In this document: positions 25,839-34,075 of the stretch, one piece after another
How the letters are laid out: the number at the start of each line of letters is the position of its first letter
How positions within the stretch are numbered: the first letter of the stretch is position 1
From: Alcaligenaceae bacterium SAGV5
GTDB lineage: Bacteria; Pseudomonadota; Gammaproteobacteria; Burkholderiales; Burkholderiaceae_B
Direction of reading: 5' to 3'
Assembly: GCA_009360345.1 (NCBI GenBank)
Contig: SPDP01000010.1
Span: forward strand, 1 to 64,000
Length of the DNA stretch: 64,000 bases
The notes under the pieces: generated by a model
What the model was told of the DNA's origin: nothing
Seen by the model: the letters and a program-made list of their open reading frames with translations, nothing else
The model's database searches: none
Program-made: the position numbers and the translations under genes

Positions 25839-26579
25839 TCAGCCGCACAGGATCCCGACGGCCAGCGTGGCGGCACGGGCGGCCGGCGCCTGGTTCGGGG
25901 CAAGCTGCGGAAGGTCGCTCTGGGAGAAGGGAATACCGTTGTCGCGCAGGAACTGCTTGATCTGTTCGGCGGAAACCGCGCGCACTTGCGAAGGCCCCTG
26001 CATCGCGACGGCGCCGGATGCGCGGCTGAGCATGCCGACGGTCGCCCCGGGCCCCCGCGCCACGCGCTCCACCACCACGCCGGCCACCAGCCCGTCGCCG
26101 CGCAGCACCGCGCTGCCGCTGGTCCCGGGCTTGACCCCCGAGATCAGATTGAGCCCCTCGCCGCCCGGCACGGTCAGGGCATTGCTCAGCACGCTGGCGC
26201 GTTGCGGCATGCGTTGCAGCACGCTGTAGGCCTCGGCGAACACCCCCACGCTACCCGTGGCGCCCTGGGGCTGTTCAGGAAAGGTTGCGCTCAGGTAAGG
26301 CGTCAGGTCCGTGCCCAGCACGGCCAGGTCGCGCTCGTTGCTGACGGCGCGCAAGCTCGCCTGCGCCACCCTGCCGTCCTTGACGACCAGGATGTCCTGG
26401 CAATGGTCGATCGCATGCCGTGCCGTCAGCACGTCGCCCGCCTGATTCAGGAAGACACCGGTGGCGTGGGTCTCCACCGTGGCCGACAACCGTGGGGGAA
26501 CAGCGGCCTGCCCCCACGCGAATGACGAAACCAGCGCGGCGCATGCCGCCATGGATGCCGCGTGATGGCGAGCCGCCAT
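25839..26579 (-). CDS. Trypsin-like serine protease, periplasmic
   Basis: 246 aa from ATG 26579; a GTG at 26615 is an alternative. Signal peptide MAACAALVSSFAWGQA. Catalytic residues in the degenerate HtrA style are H55 (TARHAIDH), D84 (NERDLAVL) and S154 (KPGTSGSAV). No PDZ domain is visible. This is the first gene of the leftward run, 33 bases before the TonB-C gene. It may process the STN or TpsA proteins, but the substrate is unknown. Confidence 0.75.
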   Translation of the reverse strand: MAARHHAASMAACAALVSSFAWGQAAVPPRLSATVETHATGVFLNQAGDVLTARHAIDHCQDILVVKDGRVAQASLRAVSNERDLAVLGTDLTPYLSATFPEQPQGATGSVGVFAEAYSVLQRMPQRASVLSNALTVPGGEGLNLISGVKPGTSGSAVLRGDGLVAGVVVERVARGPGATVGMLSRASGAVAMQGPSQVRAVSAEQIKQFLRDNGIPFSQSDLPQLAPNQAPAARAATLAVGILCG

Positions 26580-26698
26580 GTCCACGCGCCCCCGTCGTTG
26601 AAAAGTCAGCCGCACAAGGTGCCTCTGTGTGATTGCCGGAATATGTCGGTCGTTCCGTTCCTTGCATCAAGACGGAAATCGGCCGGCAAAACCACCGG

Positions 26699-26720
26699 TT
26701 GTCACAAAAAATTCACGCGG
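26699..26720 (+). promoter_or_regulatory. Candidate Pho box near the head of the exoprotein locus
   Basis: Reads TTGTCAC-AAAA-AATTCAC then GCGG on the plus strand, matching 18 of 22 bases of the element at 4596-4617. It lies 120 bases upstream of the protease start but points the other way from the operon, which weakens the case for direct PhoB activation. The rest of 26580-26739 holds no gene. Confidence 0.3.
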
Positions 26721-26739
26721 CGAGGGGGAAAGCGAGAGG

Positions 26740-27270
26740 TCAGCGTTCCGCGTTCAGCAGGCGGCGCATGTAGCAGGCATCGGAGCCATAGCCGTCGAGC
26801 AGGCCGGCATCCGTCGCCACCGGCTCGAACCCCAGCGCGGCCCAGTAAGGCCTGGCCGGCCCCAGCGATACCAGCGTCGCGCAGGCCAGGCCCGACGTCC
26901 GCGCACAGCGCAGGCCGGCGCTGACCAGGGCGCGGCCCACGCCCCGGCCGGCGGCGGCGGGCGACACGGCGCAATCGTGCAGGAACCAGCTGTGCGCGCC
27001 CGCGGGCAAGGCCCGCAGCGGGACATTGAGCTGCGGCGGCCCGCCCAGCGTCCACGGGTAGGACACCAGGTAACCCAGCAGCCCGCCGTCGCCACGCGCG
27101 ACCCAGCAGGTGCGCGGCGACAGTTCAATGCGATTCAGGAAGAAGCCCGCATCCTCGAGCAGATCAAGGCCGGCATAGGCCTGGGCCTGTACCACCAGCA
27201 CGGCCTCGACGTCGGCCGGCTGCATCGCCTCCACGGCGAAGCTGGCCGGCAAACGGGGAGAGACTGGCAT
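26740..27270 (-). CDS. GNAT-family N-acetyltransferase
   Basis: 176 aa. The GNAT fold is visible: LEDAGFFLNRIELSPRTCWV, LLGYLVSYPWTL, WFLHDCAVSPAAAGRGVGRA (acetyl-CoA pyrophosphate loop, A-A-G-R-G-V-G) and LVSLGPARPYWAALGFEPV near the C-terminus. Its ATG overlaps the leuA stop (TGATG), so it is co-translated with leuA. Substrate unknown. Confidence 0.85.
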   Translation of the reverse strand: MPVSPRLPASFAVEAMQPADVEAVLVVQAQAYAGLDLLEDAGFFLNRIELSPRTCWVARGDGGLLGYLVSYPWTLGGPPQLNVPLRALPAGAHSWFLHDCAVSPAAAGRGVGRALVSAGLRCARTSGLACATLVSLGPARPYWAALGFEPVATDAGLLDGYGSDACYMRRLLNAER

Positions 27271-28811
27271 CAGACCCCCTGCGCGTGCACCTTCTCCACC
27301 GGCGACTGCAGCTTGTTCAGCGCCGACAGATAAGCCTTGGCCGACGCCACGACGATGTCGGGATCGGCCCCCACGCCATTGACGATGCGGCCGGAGCGGG
27401 ACAAACGCATGGTGACCTCGCCCTGGGATTCGGTGCCGGTGGTGATGGCGTTGACCGAGAACAGCAACAGCTCGGCGTCGCTGCGGACATGGCTTTCGAT
27501 GGCATTCACCGTGGCATCGACGGGACCATTGCCCTGCGCCTCGGCCACCACTTCCTTGCCATTCTCCGAGAACACCACGCGGGCGTGGGGCCGCTCGCCC
27601 GTCTCGGACCGCTGCGCGAGCGCGACGAACCGATATGCCCCCTCCCCCGCCTCGCCCTGCTCGCCCGACACCAGCGCGTGGATGTCTTCATCGAAGATCT
27701 CGGACTTGCGATCCGCCAGATCCTTGAAACGCGCGAACGCCTCGTTGACGGCCTGCTCGGAATCGAGCTCGATGCCCAGCTCATGCAGGCGCTGCTTGAA
27801 CGCGTTGCGCCCGGACAGCTTGCCCAGCACGATCTTGTTGGCCGCCCAGCCGACGTCTTCGGCGCGCATGATCTCGTAGGTCTGGCGCGCCTTGAGCACG
27901 CCGTCCTGGTGGATGCCCGACGCGTGCGCGAAGGCATTGGCACCGACGATGGCCTTGTTCGGCTGCACCACGAAGCCCGTGATGCCCGACACCAGCCGCG
28001 AGGCCGGCATGATCTGCGCCGTGTCGATATCCACGTCCAGGCCGAAGTAGTCCTTGCGGGTCTTCACCGCCATCACCACTTCTTCCAGCGAACAGTTGCC
28101 GGCGCGCTCGCCCAGCGCATTGATGGTGCACTCGACCTGCCGGGCGCCGCCTATCTTGATGCCGGCCAGCGAGTTGGCCACGGCCAGGCCCAGGTCGTCG
28201 TGGCAGTGGACCGACCAGACCGCCTTGTCGGAATTGGGAATGCGCTCGCGCAGGTTGCGGATGAATTCGCCGTATTGCTCGGGCACCGCGTAGCCGACGG
28301 TGTCGGCGACGTTGATGGTGGTGGCGCCCTCGGCGATCACCGCCTCCAGCACCCGGCACAGGAAGTCCGGATCCGAACGGCTGCCGTCCTCGGGCGAGAA
28401 CTCGATGTTGTCCGTGTACTGGCGCGCGAAGCGCACCGCCAGCCGGGCCTGTTCGAAGACCTGGTCGGGCGTCATCCGCAGCTTCTTCTCCATGTGGAGC
28501 ACGCTGGTCGCGATGAAGGTGTGGATGCGCGCGCTGTTCGCGCCCCGCAGCGCCTCGCCCGCCCGCGCGATGTCGCGGTCGTTGGCGCGTGCCAGCGAAC
28601 AGACCGTGGAGTCCTTGATGGCCAGCGCGATGGCCCGTACCGACTCGAAATCGCCATTGCTGGCCGCGGCGAACCCCGCCTCGATGATGTCCACGCGCAG
28701 CTTCTCGAGCTGCTTGGCGATGCGGACCTTCTCCTCGTGCGTCATCGACGCGCCGGGGCTCTGCTCGCCGTCGCGCAGCGTGGTATCGAAAACGATCAGT
28801 TTGTCGCTCAT
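27270..28811 (-). CDS. leuA: 2-isopropylmalate synthase
   Basis: 513 aa, the normal length for the bacterial LeuA type. It condenses acetyl-CoA with 2-oxoisovalerate, the first step of leucine synthesis. Motifs: TTLRDGEQSPGASMTHEEKV at the N-terminus (catalytic Arg-Asp), VGYAVPEQYGEFI, the metal site HCHDDLGLAVANS, NALGERAGNCSLEEVVMA, HASGIHQDGVLK, and a C-terminal leucine-feedback regulatory domain after residue ~400. Ribosome site AAGGAGA eight bases before the ATG. The -10-like TAGAAT at 28835-28840 lies just upstream. Confidence 0.97.
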   Translation of the reverse strand: MSDKLIVFDTTLRDGEQSPGASMTHEEKVRIAKQLEKLRVDIIEAGFAAASNGDFESVRAIALAIKDSTVCSLARANDRDIARAGEALRGANSARIHTFIATSVLHMEKKLRMTPDQVFEQARLAVRFARQYTDNIEFSPEDGSRSDPDFLCRVLEAVIAEGATTINVADTVGYAVPEQYGEFIRNLRERIPNSDKAVWSVHCHDDLGLAVANSLAGIKIGGARQVECTINALGERAGNCSLEEVVMAVKTRKDYFGLDVDIDTAQIMPASRLVSGITGFVVQPNKAIVGANAFAHASGIHQDGVLKARQTYEIMRAEDVGWAANKIVLGKLSGRNAFKQRLHELGIELDSEQAVNEAFARFKDLADRKSEIFDEDIHALVSGEQGEAGEGAYRFVALAQRSETGERPHARVVFSENGKEVVAEAQGNGPVDATVNAIESHVRSDAELLLFSVNAITTGTESQGEVTMRLSRSGRIVNGVGADPDIVVASAKAYLSALNKLQSPVEKVHAQGV

Positions 28812-28817
28812 GGAAAT

Positions 28818-28840
28818 CTCCTTCTAAGAGCCGATTCTAC
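28818..28840 (-). promoter_or_regulatory. leuA -10 candidate and ribosome site
   Basis: Minus strand: TAGAAT (28840-28835) then AAGGAGA (28824-28818) ahead of the leuA ATG. The short spacing would give a leader of roughly 20 bases. No convincing -35 box is seen in the GC-rich stretch upstream. There is no leader peptide with Leu codons and no T-box. Confidence 0.4.
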
Positions 28841-28903
28841 CCCCCTCCCCGGGGTGGTCCCCCGCGCGCTTGCGCGCTGCGCCCTGGATCGGCAACGCCA
28901 CAG

Positions 28904-28938
28904 AAAAAACGGCTTCGCCATCCGGAAGCGAAGCCGTT
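28904..28938 (-). terminator. Rho-independent terminator after pssA
   Basis: 11-base perfect stem AACGGCTTCGC / GCGAAGCCGTT with a 9-base loop, followed on the minus strand by TTTTTT. It ends the pssA transcript and separates it from leuA. Confidence 0.85.
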
Positions 28939-28963
28939 CGTGTTTCTCGCGCGAGGGTGCTGG

Positions 28964-29749
28964 TCAGATCGCGGGAGGCGGCCTTCTGCCCTTCCTCCAG
29001 TTCAAGCCCCACAGCACATAGCCCGACAGGCCGTAGATCACGAACAGCGCGAACAGCACGATGGGGGGATCGCTGGAGATGAAGACGAACGCCAGCACGA
29101 CCAGCAGGATGGTCCAGAACGGCACGCTGCGCCCCAGCGCGAAGGACTTGCCGCTGAAGAACGGCGCGCTCGACACCATGCTCACGCCCGCATAGACGGT
29201 CAGGCCGAAGGCCACCCACGGCATCCAGAGTTCGCGGATGGGCAGCTTGTTGTCGACGGCCAGCCAGACGAAACCGGCCACCAGCGCGGCGGCCGCGGGG
29301 CTTGGAAGGCCCTGGAAGAAACGCTTGTCCACCACGCCCACGTTGGTATTGAAGCGCGCCAGCCGCAGTGCCGCGCCGGCCACGTAGATGAAGGCGGCCA
29401 GCCAGCCCCAGCGACCCAGGCCGGTCAGGATCCACTCATACATGACCAGCGCCGGCGCGACGCCGAACGAGGTCATGTCGGACAACGAGTCGTACTGTTC
29501 GCCGAATGCCGATTGCGTATTGGTCAGGCGCGCGACGCGCCCGTCCATGCCGTCGAGCACCATGGCGACGAAGATGGCGATGGCCGCCGCCTCGAAGCGA
29601 TCGTTCATGGCCTGCACGATGGCATAGAAGCCGGCGAACAAGGCGGCCGTGGTGAATGCGTTGGGCAGCAGATAGATGCCGCGGTGGCGGTGCTCCAGGT
29701 CTTTCACGACTGGACTCCGCCGGAAGAAGGATGGTCGAGGTGCACCCAC
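28964..29749 (-). CDS. pssA: CDP-diacylglycerol--serine O-phosphatidyltransferase
   Basis: 261 aa inner-membrane enzyme making phosphatidylserine, the precursor of phosphatidylethanolamine. The CDP-alcohol phosphotransferase signature D-G-x2-A-R-x8-G-x3-D-x3-D appears as LDGMDGRVARLTNTQSAFGE followed by QYDSLSD (residues ~66-91). Several hydrophobic segments follow (WGWLAAFIYVAGAALRL, TILLVVLAFVFIS, LFALFVIYGLSGYVLWGL). The N-terminus has RHRGIYLLPNAFTTAALFAG, as in Gram-positive-type PssA found in beta-proteobacteria. The pssA-leuA order is usual in Bordetella relatives. Confidence 0.93.
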   Translation of the reverse strand: MGAPRPSFFRRSPVVKDLEHRHRGIYLLPNAFTTAALFAGFYAIVQAMNDRFEAAAIAIFVAMVLDGMDGRVARLTNTQSAFGEQYDSLSDMTSFGVAPALVMYEWILTGLGRWGWLAAFIYVAGAALRLARFNTNVGVVDKRFFQGLPSPAAAALVAGFVWLAVDNKLPIRELWMPWVAFGLTVYAGVSMVSSAPFFSGKSFALGRSVPFWTILLVVLAFVFISSDPPIVLFALFVIYGLSGYVLWGLNWRKGRRPPPAI

Positions 29750-30060
29750 GTTGCCATGCCCCCCATGGAATAAGGAGAAAAAGTGGTTTTCAGCATGACG
29801 TGAAGGTTAACCGATGCCGTGCCGGCAGGCCAATTGCGGCCGGCGGTTGCGGGAAACGCGAACCAAGACCAATCACCCAAACTAAAACCAATTGGTTAAT
29901 CCATTCCAGGCATCCTGGACATCTACGGAACAGCCCATTTATCCTGGATATCCCTGATTCATCAGCCCCTTTCCCGGCGCCCTTTCTATTGACTTCCCAA
30001 ACATCGCCCTGATAGATTGGTACAAACATAAAAACCATATATGTACCAATTGGAGACAGC
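29750..30060. other. Gene-free intergenic region between pssA and the hydrolase
   Basis: 311 bases. AT-richer than its surroundings. It contains the palindrome AACCAATTGGTT at 29886-29897, a near-repeat of ATCCTGGACATC / ATCCTGGATATC around 29918-29952, and the promoter-operator described separately at 29989-30050. No conserved RNA or gene is seen. Confidence 0.6.
29989..30050 (+). promoter_or_regulatory. Promoter with large inverted-repeat operator
   Basis: -35 TTGACT (29989-29994), 18 bases, then -10 TAGATT (30013-30018). Overlapping the -10 and start site is a perfect 9-base inverted repeat ATTGGTACA (30016-30024) / TGTACCAAT (30042-30050), with 17 bases between the arms. The right arm abuts the GGAG ribosome site. 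This is the form of a repressor operator. The regulator is not encoded in this window. Confidence 0.6.
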
Positions 30061-30975
30061 ATGCCCCACGTCGAATGGCACGGCGGTACCGAGCACTGGA
30101 CCACCAAGGGCGACATCCGCCTGTTCCTCTGGCAGAAGCCGGCCGCCGCGGACGTGCCGTTCGCCGGCACCATCCTTTTCGTGCACGGCTCGTCCATGGC
30201 CTCGCAACCCACCTTCGACCTGTCGGTCCCCGGCAGGCCGGACTCCTCCGTCATGGACTGGTTCGCCCGCCGGGGCTTCGATACCTGGTGCATGGACAAC
30301 GAAGGCTATGGGCGCTCCGACAAGCATCGCCCGATCAACTTCGACATCGCCAACGGCGCCGACGACCTCGCCGCGGGATCGCAGTACATCCTGGCGCGCA
30401 ACGGCGGCAAGCCCCTGTTCGTCTATGGCATTTCTTCAGGCGCGCTGAAGGCGGCGCTCTTCGCGCAGCGGCATCCCGAGCGGATCGCCCGCCTCGCGCT
30501 CGATGCCTTCGTCTGGACCGGCGAAGGCAGCCCCACCCTGAAGGAACGCGCCAAGAAATTGCCCGAATTCCTTGCCAGGACGCGTCGCCCCATCGACCGG
30601 GCCTTCGTCTACAGCATCTTCAACCGCGACCACCCCGGCACCGCCGACGACACCACCATCGAGGCCTTCGCCGACGCCATCCTCACCCTGGACGACTCCA
30701 TGCCCACGGGCACCTACGTGGACATGTGCTCGAAGCTGCCGCTGATCGACCCAGAGCGCCTGCGGGTGCCGACCCTGCTGATGCGCGGCGAGTACGACGG
30801 CATCGCCGGCTTCGGCGACCTGATGCGCTTCTTCGAACAGCTTCCCAACATGGACAAGCAGTTCACCGTCATGTCGGGCATCTCGCACGCAAGCTTCCAG
30901 CAAAAGAATTACCTGCGCGTCTATCACATCCTGCACGCCTTCCTCACGCTCCCCGACGCCCGATACGGAGGTTGA
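30061..30975 (+). CDS. Alpha/beta hydrolase
   Basis: 304 aa, ATG after TTGGAGACAGC. Fold markers: TILFVHGSSMASQP (oxyanion region), FDTWCMDNEGYGRSDKHR, nucleophile elbow VYGISSGALKAA (Ser ~123), MRGEYDGIAG (Asp ~243) and SGISHASFQQ (His ~280). It makes a two-gene unit with the Bug receptor four bases downstream, so the natural substrate could be an ester or lactone of an organic acid taken up through that receptor; this is inference. The upstream palindrome suggests substrate-responsive repression. Confidence 0.88.
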   Translation: MPHVEWHGGTEHWTTKGDIRLFLWQKPAAADVPFAGTILFVHGSSMASQPTFDLSVPGRPDSSVMDWFARRGFDTWCMDNEGYGRSDKHRPINFDIANGADDLAAGSQYILARNGGKPLFVYGISSGALKAALFAQRHPERIARLALDAFVWTGEGSPTLKERAKKLPEFLARTRRPIDRAFVYSIFNRDHPGTADDTTIEAFADAILTLDDSMPTGTYVDMCSKLPLIDPERLRVPTLLMRGEYDGIAGFGDLMRFFEQLPNMDKQFTVMSGISHASFQQKNYLRVYHILHAFLTLPDARYGG

Positions 30976-30979
30976 CTCC

Positions 30980-31948
30980 ATGAAGCGCATCCACGGCATG
31001 GCATGGGCAGCACCGCTGCTCGCAATTTCGCTGCACGCAGGGGCCGCCGGGACCTACCCGGAGCGTCCGGTCAAGGTCATCGTTCCCTTCGAGCCCGGTG
31101 GTTTCACCGATGTCGTGGCGCGCGTCGTCGCCCAACAGCTCGGCAGTGCGCTGGGCCAGTCCTTCATCATCGAGAACAAGCCCGGCGCGGGGTCGACCAT
31201 CGGGACCGACTTCGTGGCCAAGGCCGCTCCAGACGGCTACACCCTCGAGATCGTCTCCACCAACCACGTCACCAGCCACAGGCTGTACAAGAACCTGGAT
31301 TACGACCCGATCAAGAGCTTCACGCCGATCACCAAGCTGGCGGACAGCCCGTATGTGCTGTTCGCCAACACCAAGCTGCCCGTCCAGTCGGTGCAGGAAC
31401 TCATCACGCTGTCCAGGTCGGAGGGCGCCCACATCCGCTACGCTTCGTCCGGCAACGGCAGCACGCAACATTTGATGGGGGCGCTGTTCCTGGCCAAATC
31501 CGGGGCCAGGCTGGAACACGTCCCCTACCGCGGCAGCGGCGGCGCCATGAAGGACCTGGCCGCGGGCTTCGTGGAAACCAGCTTCGCCGCCGTGTCCAAC
31601 GGACTGCCGCACGTCAAGAGCGGCAAGATCAAGGCGCTGGGCGTCACCAGCACGCGACGCAACGCCCAGTTGCCGGACGTACCCAGCCTGGCGGAGGCCG
31701 GCGTCCCGGGCTATGACGCCGTGGTATGGCTGGCGCTGCTGGGGCCGGCGGGACTACCCCAGGACATCGTCTCGCGCCTGAACGAGGCTGTGCGCGCCGG
31801 GCTGTCCAGGCCCGAGGCGCGCGAAGCCCTGGCCGGGGCGGGCGTGGACGTCGCGGTGTCCACGCCGGAAGAACTGGCGCAATACATGGTGCAGGAGAAC
31901 ACCATGTGGGGCGAGGTCATCCGCGGCCTGGAGATCCGGATCGATTGA
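30980..31948 (+). CDS. Bug-family periplasmic solute-binding receptor (tripartite tricarboxylate transporter type)
   Basis: 322 aa. Signal peptide to HAGAAGT, then TYPERPVKVIVPFEPGGFTD, QSFIIENKPGAGSTIGTDFV, AAPDGYTLEIVSTNHVTSHR, YASSGNGSTQHLMGALF, VPYRGSGGAMKDLAAG and KIKALGVTSTRRNAQLPDVP, all hallmarks of the Bug family, which is greatly expanded in Bordetella. It binds small carboxylates. No TctA/TctB membrane genes are nearby, which is common for orphan Bug genes. It starts four bases after the hydrolase stop. Confidence 0.93.
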   Translation: MKRIHGMAWAAPLLAISLHAGAAGTYPERPVKVIVPFEPGGFTDVVARVVAQQLGSALGQSFIIENKPGAGSTIGTDFVAKAAPDGYTLEIVSTNHVTSHRLYKNLDYDPIKSFTPITKLADSPYVLFANTKLPVQSVQELITLSRSEGAHIRYASSGNGSTQHLMGALFLAKSGARLEHVPYRGSGGAMKDLAAGFVETSFAAVSNGLPHVKSGKIKALGVTSTRRNAQLPDVPSLAEAGVPGYDAVVWLALLGPAGLPQDIVSRLNEAVRAGLSRPEAREALAGAGVDVAVSTPEELAQYMVQENTMWGEVIRGLEIRID

Positions 31949-31979
31949 CGGCGGGTTTTCGCCACCGCCTCACACCGGA

Positions 31980-33756
31980 TCACCACTGATAGCGCATCGT
32001 TGCCCGGCCAGCCAGGGCCCGCGTCCGATGGCCGAATTCCCCATGGACGCTCGCGCCCAACGCCAGGCGATTCGCCAGCCGCAGTTCCACGCCCGCCGAA
32101 ACCAGCGCGAGATCGGCAGCGGGCGCCAGCGCCGCACTGGTGAAATCCGTGGCGGCAAGCGCGGTGAACGACGCTCGCAGGTCGGGATTGTTCGAGTGGT
32201 TGTGCACCCACGCCGCCGAGGTCCGTACGGCGAGCGACCGGGCCCCCTCCAGCGTGAAGGTCCGGTCGAACGCCAGGCCCAGCTCGGTGCGCACATAGTT
32301 GACCGAACGCTTCTGGTAGCCAAGGGCGAGGTCCGAGGCTTGGCCGCCGCCCGCGGTTTCGGCATAGCCCGGCGTGCTCACGCGTTGCAGTTGCAAGGCC
32401 GCGTACGGTGTCACCGTGCCGGATTCGCCCTCGAACCGGTAGCCGGCCTCCACCCGGCTTCCCACGCTATGCGCATGGAAGTCGGCGGCGTAGGAGGCCT
32501 GGATCGCGCGCAGCGAGCGATCCGTGGTCATGCGGTGCAAGGAATAGGACACGGCGGCCGCGGCATACGCCGATCCCGCGCGTTGCAAGGCATAGGCCCC
32601 GACCTGCAGCGCATTGTTGCGCCCGCTGAAGCCGTCGGCCACGTCGAAATGCGCCACTCCGCTGCCCAGCGCGACCCCGACCGTGGTATCGGGCGAAATC
32701 CTGCGATCGTGGCCGATGGTCAGCCCCAGGCTGCGCGTGGACAGGTCGCCGTTGCTGTAGGCAGCATCCATGCTCATCCGGCTGTTGTTGCCATAGACCT
32801 GCGCCCAGGTATTGTCGCGCCCCTCCTCCCAGGCGCCGCCCTCCGCCTGTCCGGACGCCGGCGGACGAGGGCTGCTGGCGCGCGCGTCGGCGGCGCGCTG
32901 GAGCAATACGCGATTGAACGCCGTGCCCATCTGCTCGCCCACCATGGCGACCGACGACGCCGCGGCCCCGCTGACGTTCCAATAAGCCCGGCCCAGTTCC
33001 GGGACGGTCGGAATCTCGACCAGCCGCGCGACCAGCGGCTGGAAATGCCGCAAGCCCTGGCTCTGCGCCTGCGCGATCAGCGCGCCGATCTGCCGGCCAT
33101 CCGAGCCCAGCCCGCCGGGGCTGAAGTCCGCGGTCGAAGAGAGCGAGACCTCATTCCCGCTGCGCTGCAATGCGAAGTGCAGGATGGCCGTATTGCCCAC
33201 CGACAGGCCAGACGCATCGAGGCCATCGGCTGCATGCAGGAATGAGCCGAGCGCCGCCGTGCCCGGCGCGACCAACCCGCCGTTGACCAGCGTGGGCCGC
33301 AAACTGCCTAGCAGTTGCGCGGATCCGCTGACCTCGAAGGTATCGACACGCGCGTTGGCATGATCGACCCGCAGGTTCAGGACACCGGAAGCGGACTGCT
33401 CGAGCGAACCGGTGATCCGCGTCGTCGATCCGGCCGCAATGCCGCTGGCCAGCGTGCCGTCGTTGCGCAGCAGGCCGCCATCGCCCAGGTCCAGCGTCGA
33501 GCCGGCGACCAGCGTTCCCGTGCCGAGGTTGTGCACGAGATTGCTGCCGTCTCTCGCCAGGTGGATATTGCCTTGCAAGGTGCCGCTGTTGTTGATCGTG
33601 GTGTCGCCGGAGATCGTCCGCACGGCCGCGCCGTCGGCCCCGTCGACGCTGCCCACCGATCCGCTGTTGTTGAGTTCGTTGGTCGGCCCCTCGAACTCCA
33701 GCGCGCTGCCTCCCGCCCCAGCCGCCGCGCCCGACGCCGCCTCGGACTCGGGGGTG
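31980..33756 (-). pseudogene. Autotransporter C-terminal half: end of passenger plus beta-barrel
   Basis: ~590 residues. The passenger end shows ELNNSGSVGSVDGADGA, TTINNSGTLQGNIHL and NDGTLASGIAAGSTTRITGS strands. A linker (AYWNVSGAAASSVAMVGEQM) leads to an autotransporter barrel of ~280 residues that starts at NTWAQVYGNNSRMSMDAAYS and ends RATMRYQW, a normal terminal aromatic. It is in frame with ~87 upstream residues of a different character (33757-34019) and has no signal peptide. It may be the C-terminal end of the glycine-rich passengers scattered at 99-2622; this is inference. Confidence 0.75.
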
Positions 33757-34019
33757 TCGCGCGGATCCGCACGGTCAACAGCCGCACTCAGCGATGCGAT
33801 GATCTCGCGGGCCAGGGCGACGTTCATCACCACCGTGGACAGTGCCAGCGTCTCGATGCTGTAGCCGCCCTCCTCGTTCGGCGCCACCTCGCCGCCGTGC
33901 AAGTGCAGCGCGATATCGACGGAGTTCTGGTTCTTCAGGGTGCTGACCTGGTGCGACGTGGCTTGTGTGCACAGATAGCCAGGGGCGCGCTTGAGCGCCG
34001 GACGATTCGGTTGGGTCAT
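33757..34019 (-). pseudogene. N-terminal piece of an unrecognised protein fused in frame to the autotransporter
   Basis: ATG 34019. About 87 residues: MTQPNRPALKRAPGYLCTQ, VSTLKNQNSVDIALHLHGGE, NEEGGYSIETLALSTVVMN, then ALAREIIASLSAAVDRAD. It is soluble and helical, has no export signal, and is of lower GC, closer to the adjoining phage DNA than to the autotransporter. The true end of this gene is lost at the joint near 33757. It is divergent from hicA, sharing a 56-base gap with it. Function unknown. Confidence 0.45.
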
Positions 34020-34040
34020 GATGTTCTCTTCAAAAGAGGG

Positions 34041-34074
34041 TTGTGTATTTGTGTGTATTGTGTAGAATTACACA
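34041..34074 (+). promoter_or_regulatory. hicAB promoter and palindromic operator
   Basis: -35-like TTGTGT (34041-34046), 16 bases, then -10 TAGAAT (34063-34068). A palindrome TGTGTA-GAAT-TACACA (34059-34074) covers the -10 and touches the hicA ATG. HicB antitoxins carry a DNA-binding C-terminus and repress their own operon, so this is the likely HicB site. Confidence 0.55.
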
Positions 34075-34075
34075 C

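Noticed and set aside
28812..28903. leuA leader peptide or T-box attenuator
   Set aside because: No short frame with Leu codons, no T-box sequence, and the -10 lies close to the start codon.
27285..29021. 578-aa plus-strand frame over leuA
   Set aside because: Antisense of leuA, which is unmistakable on the minus strand.
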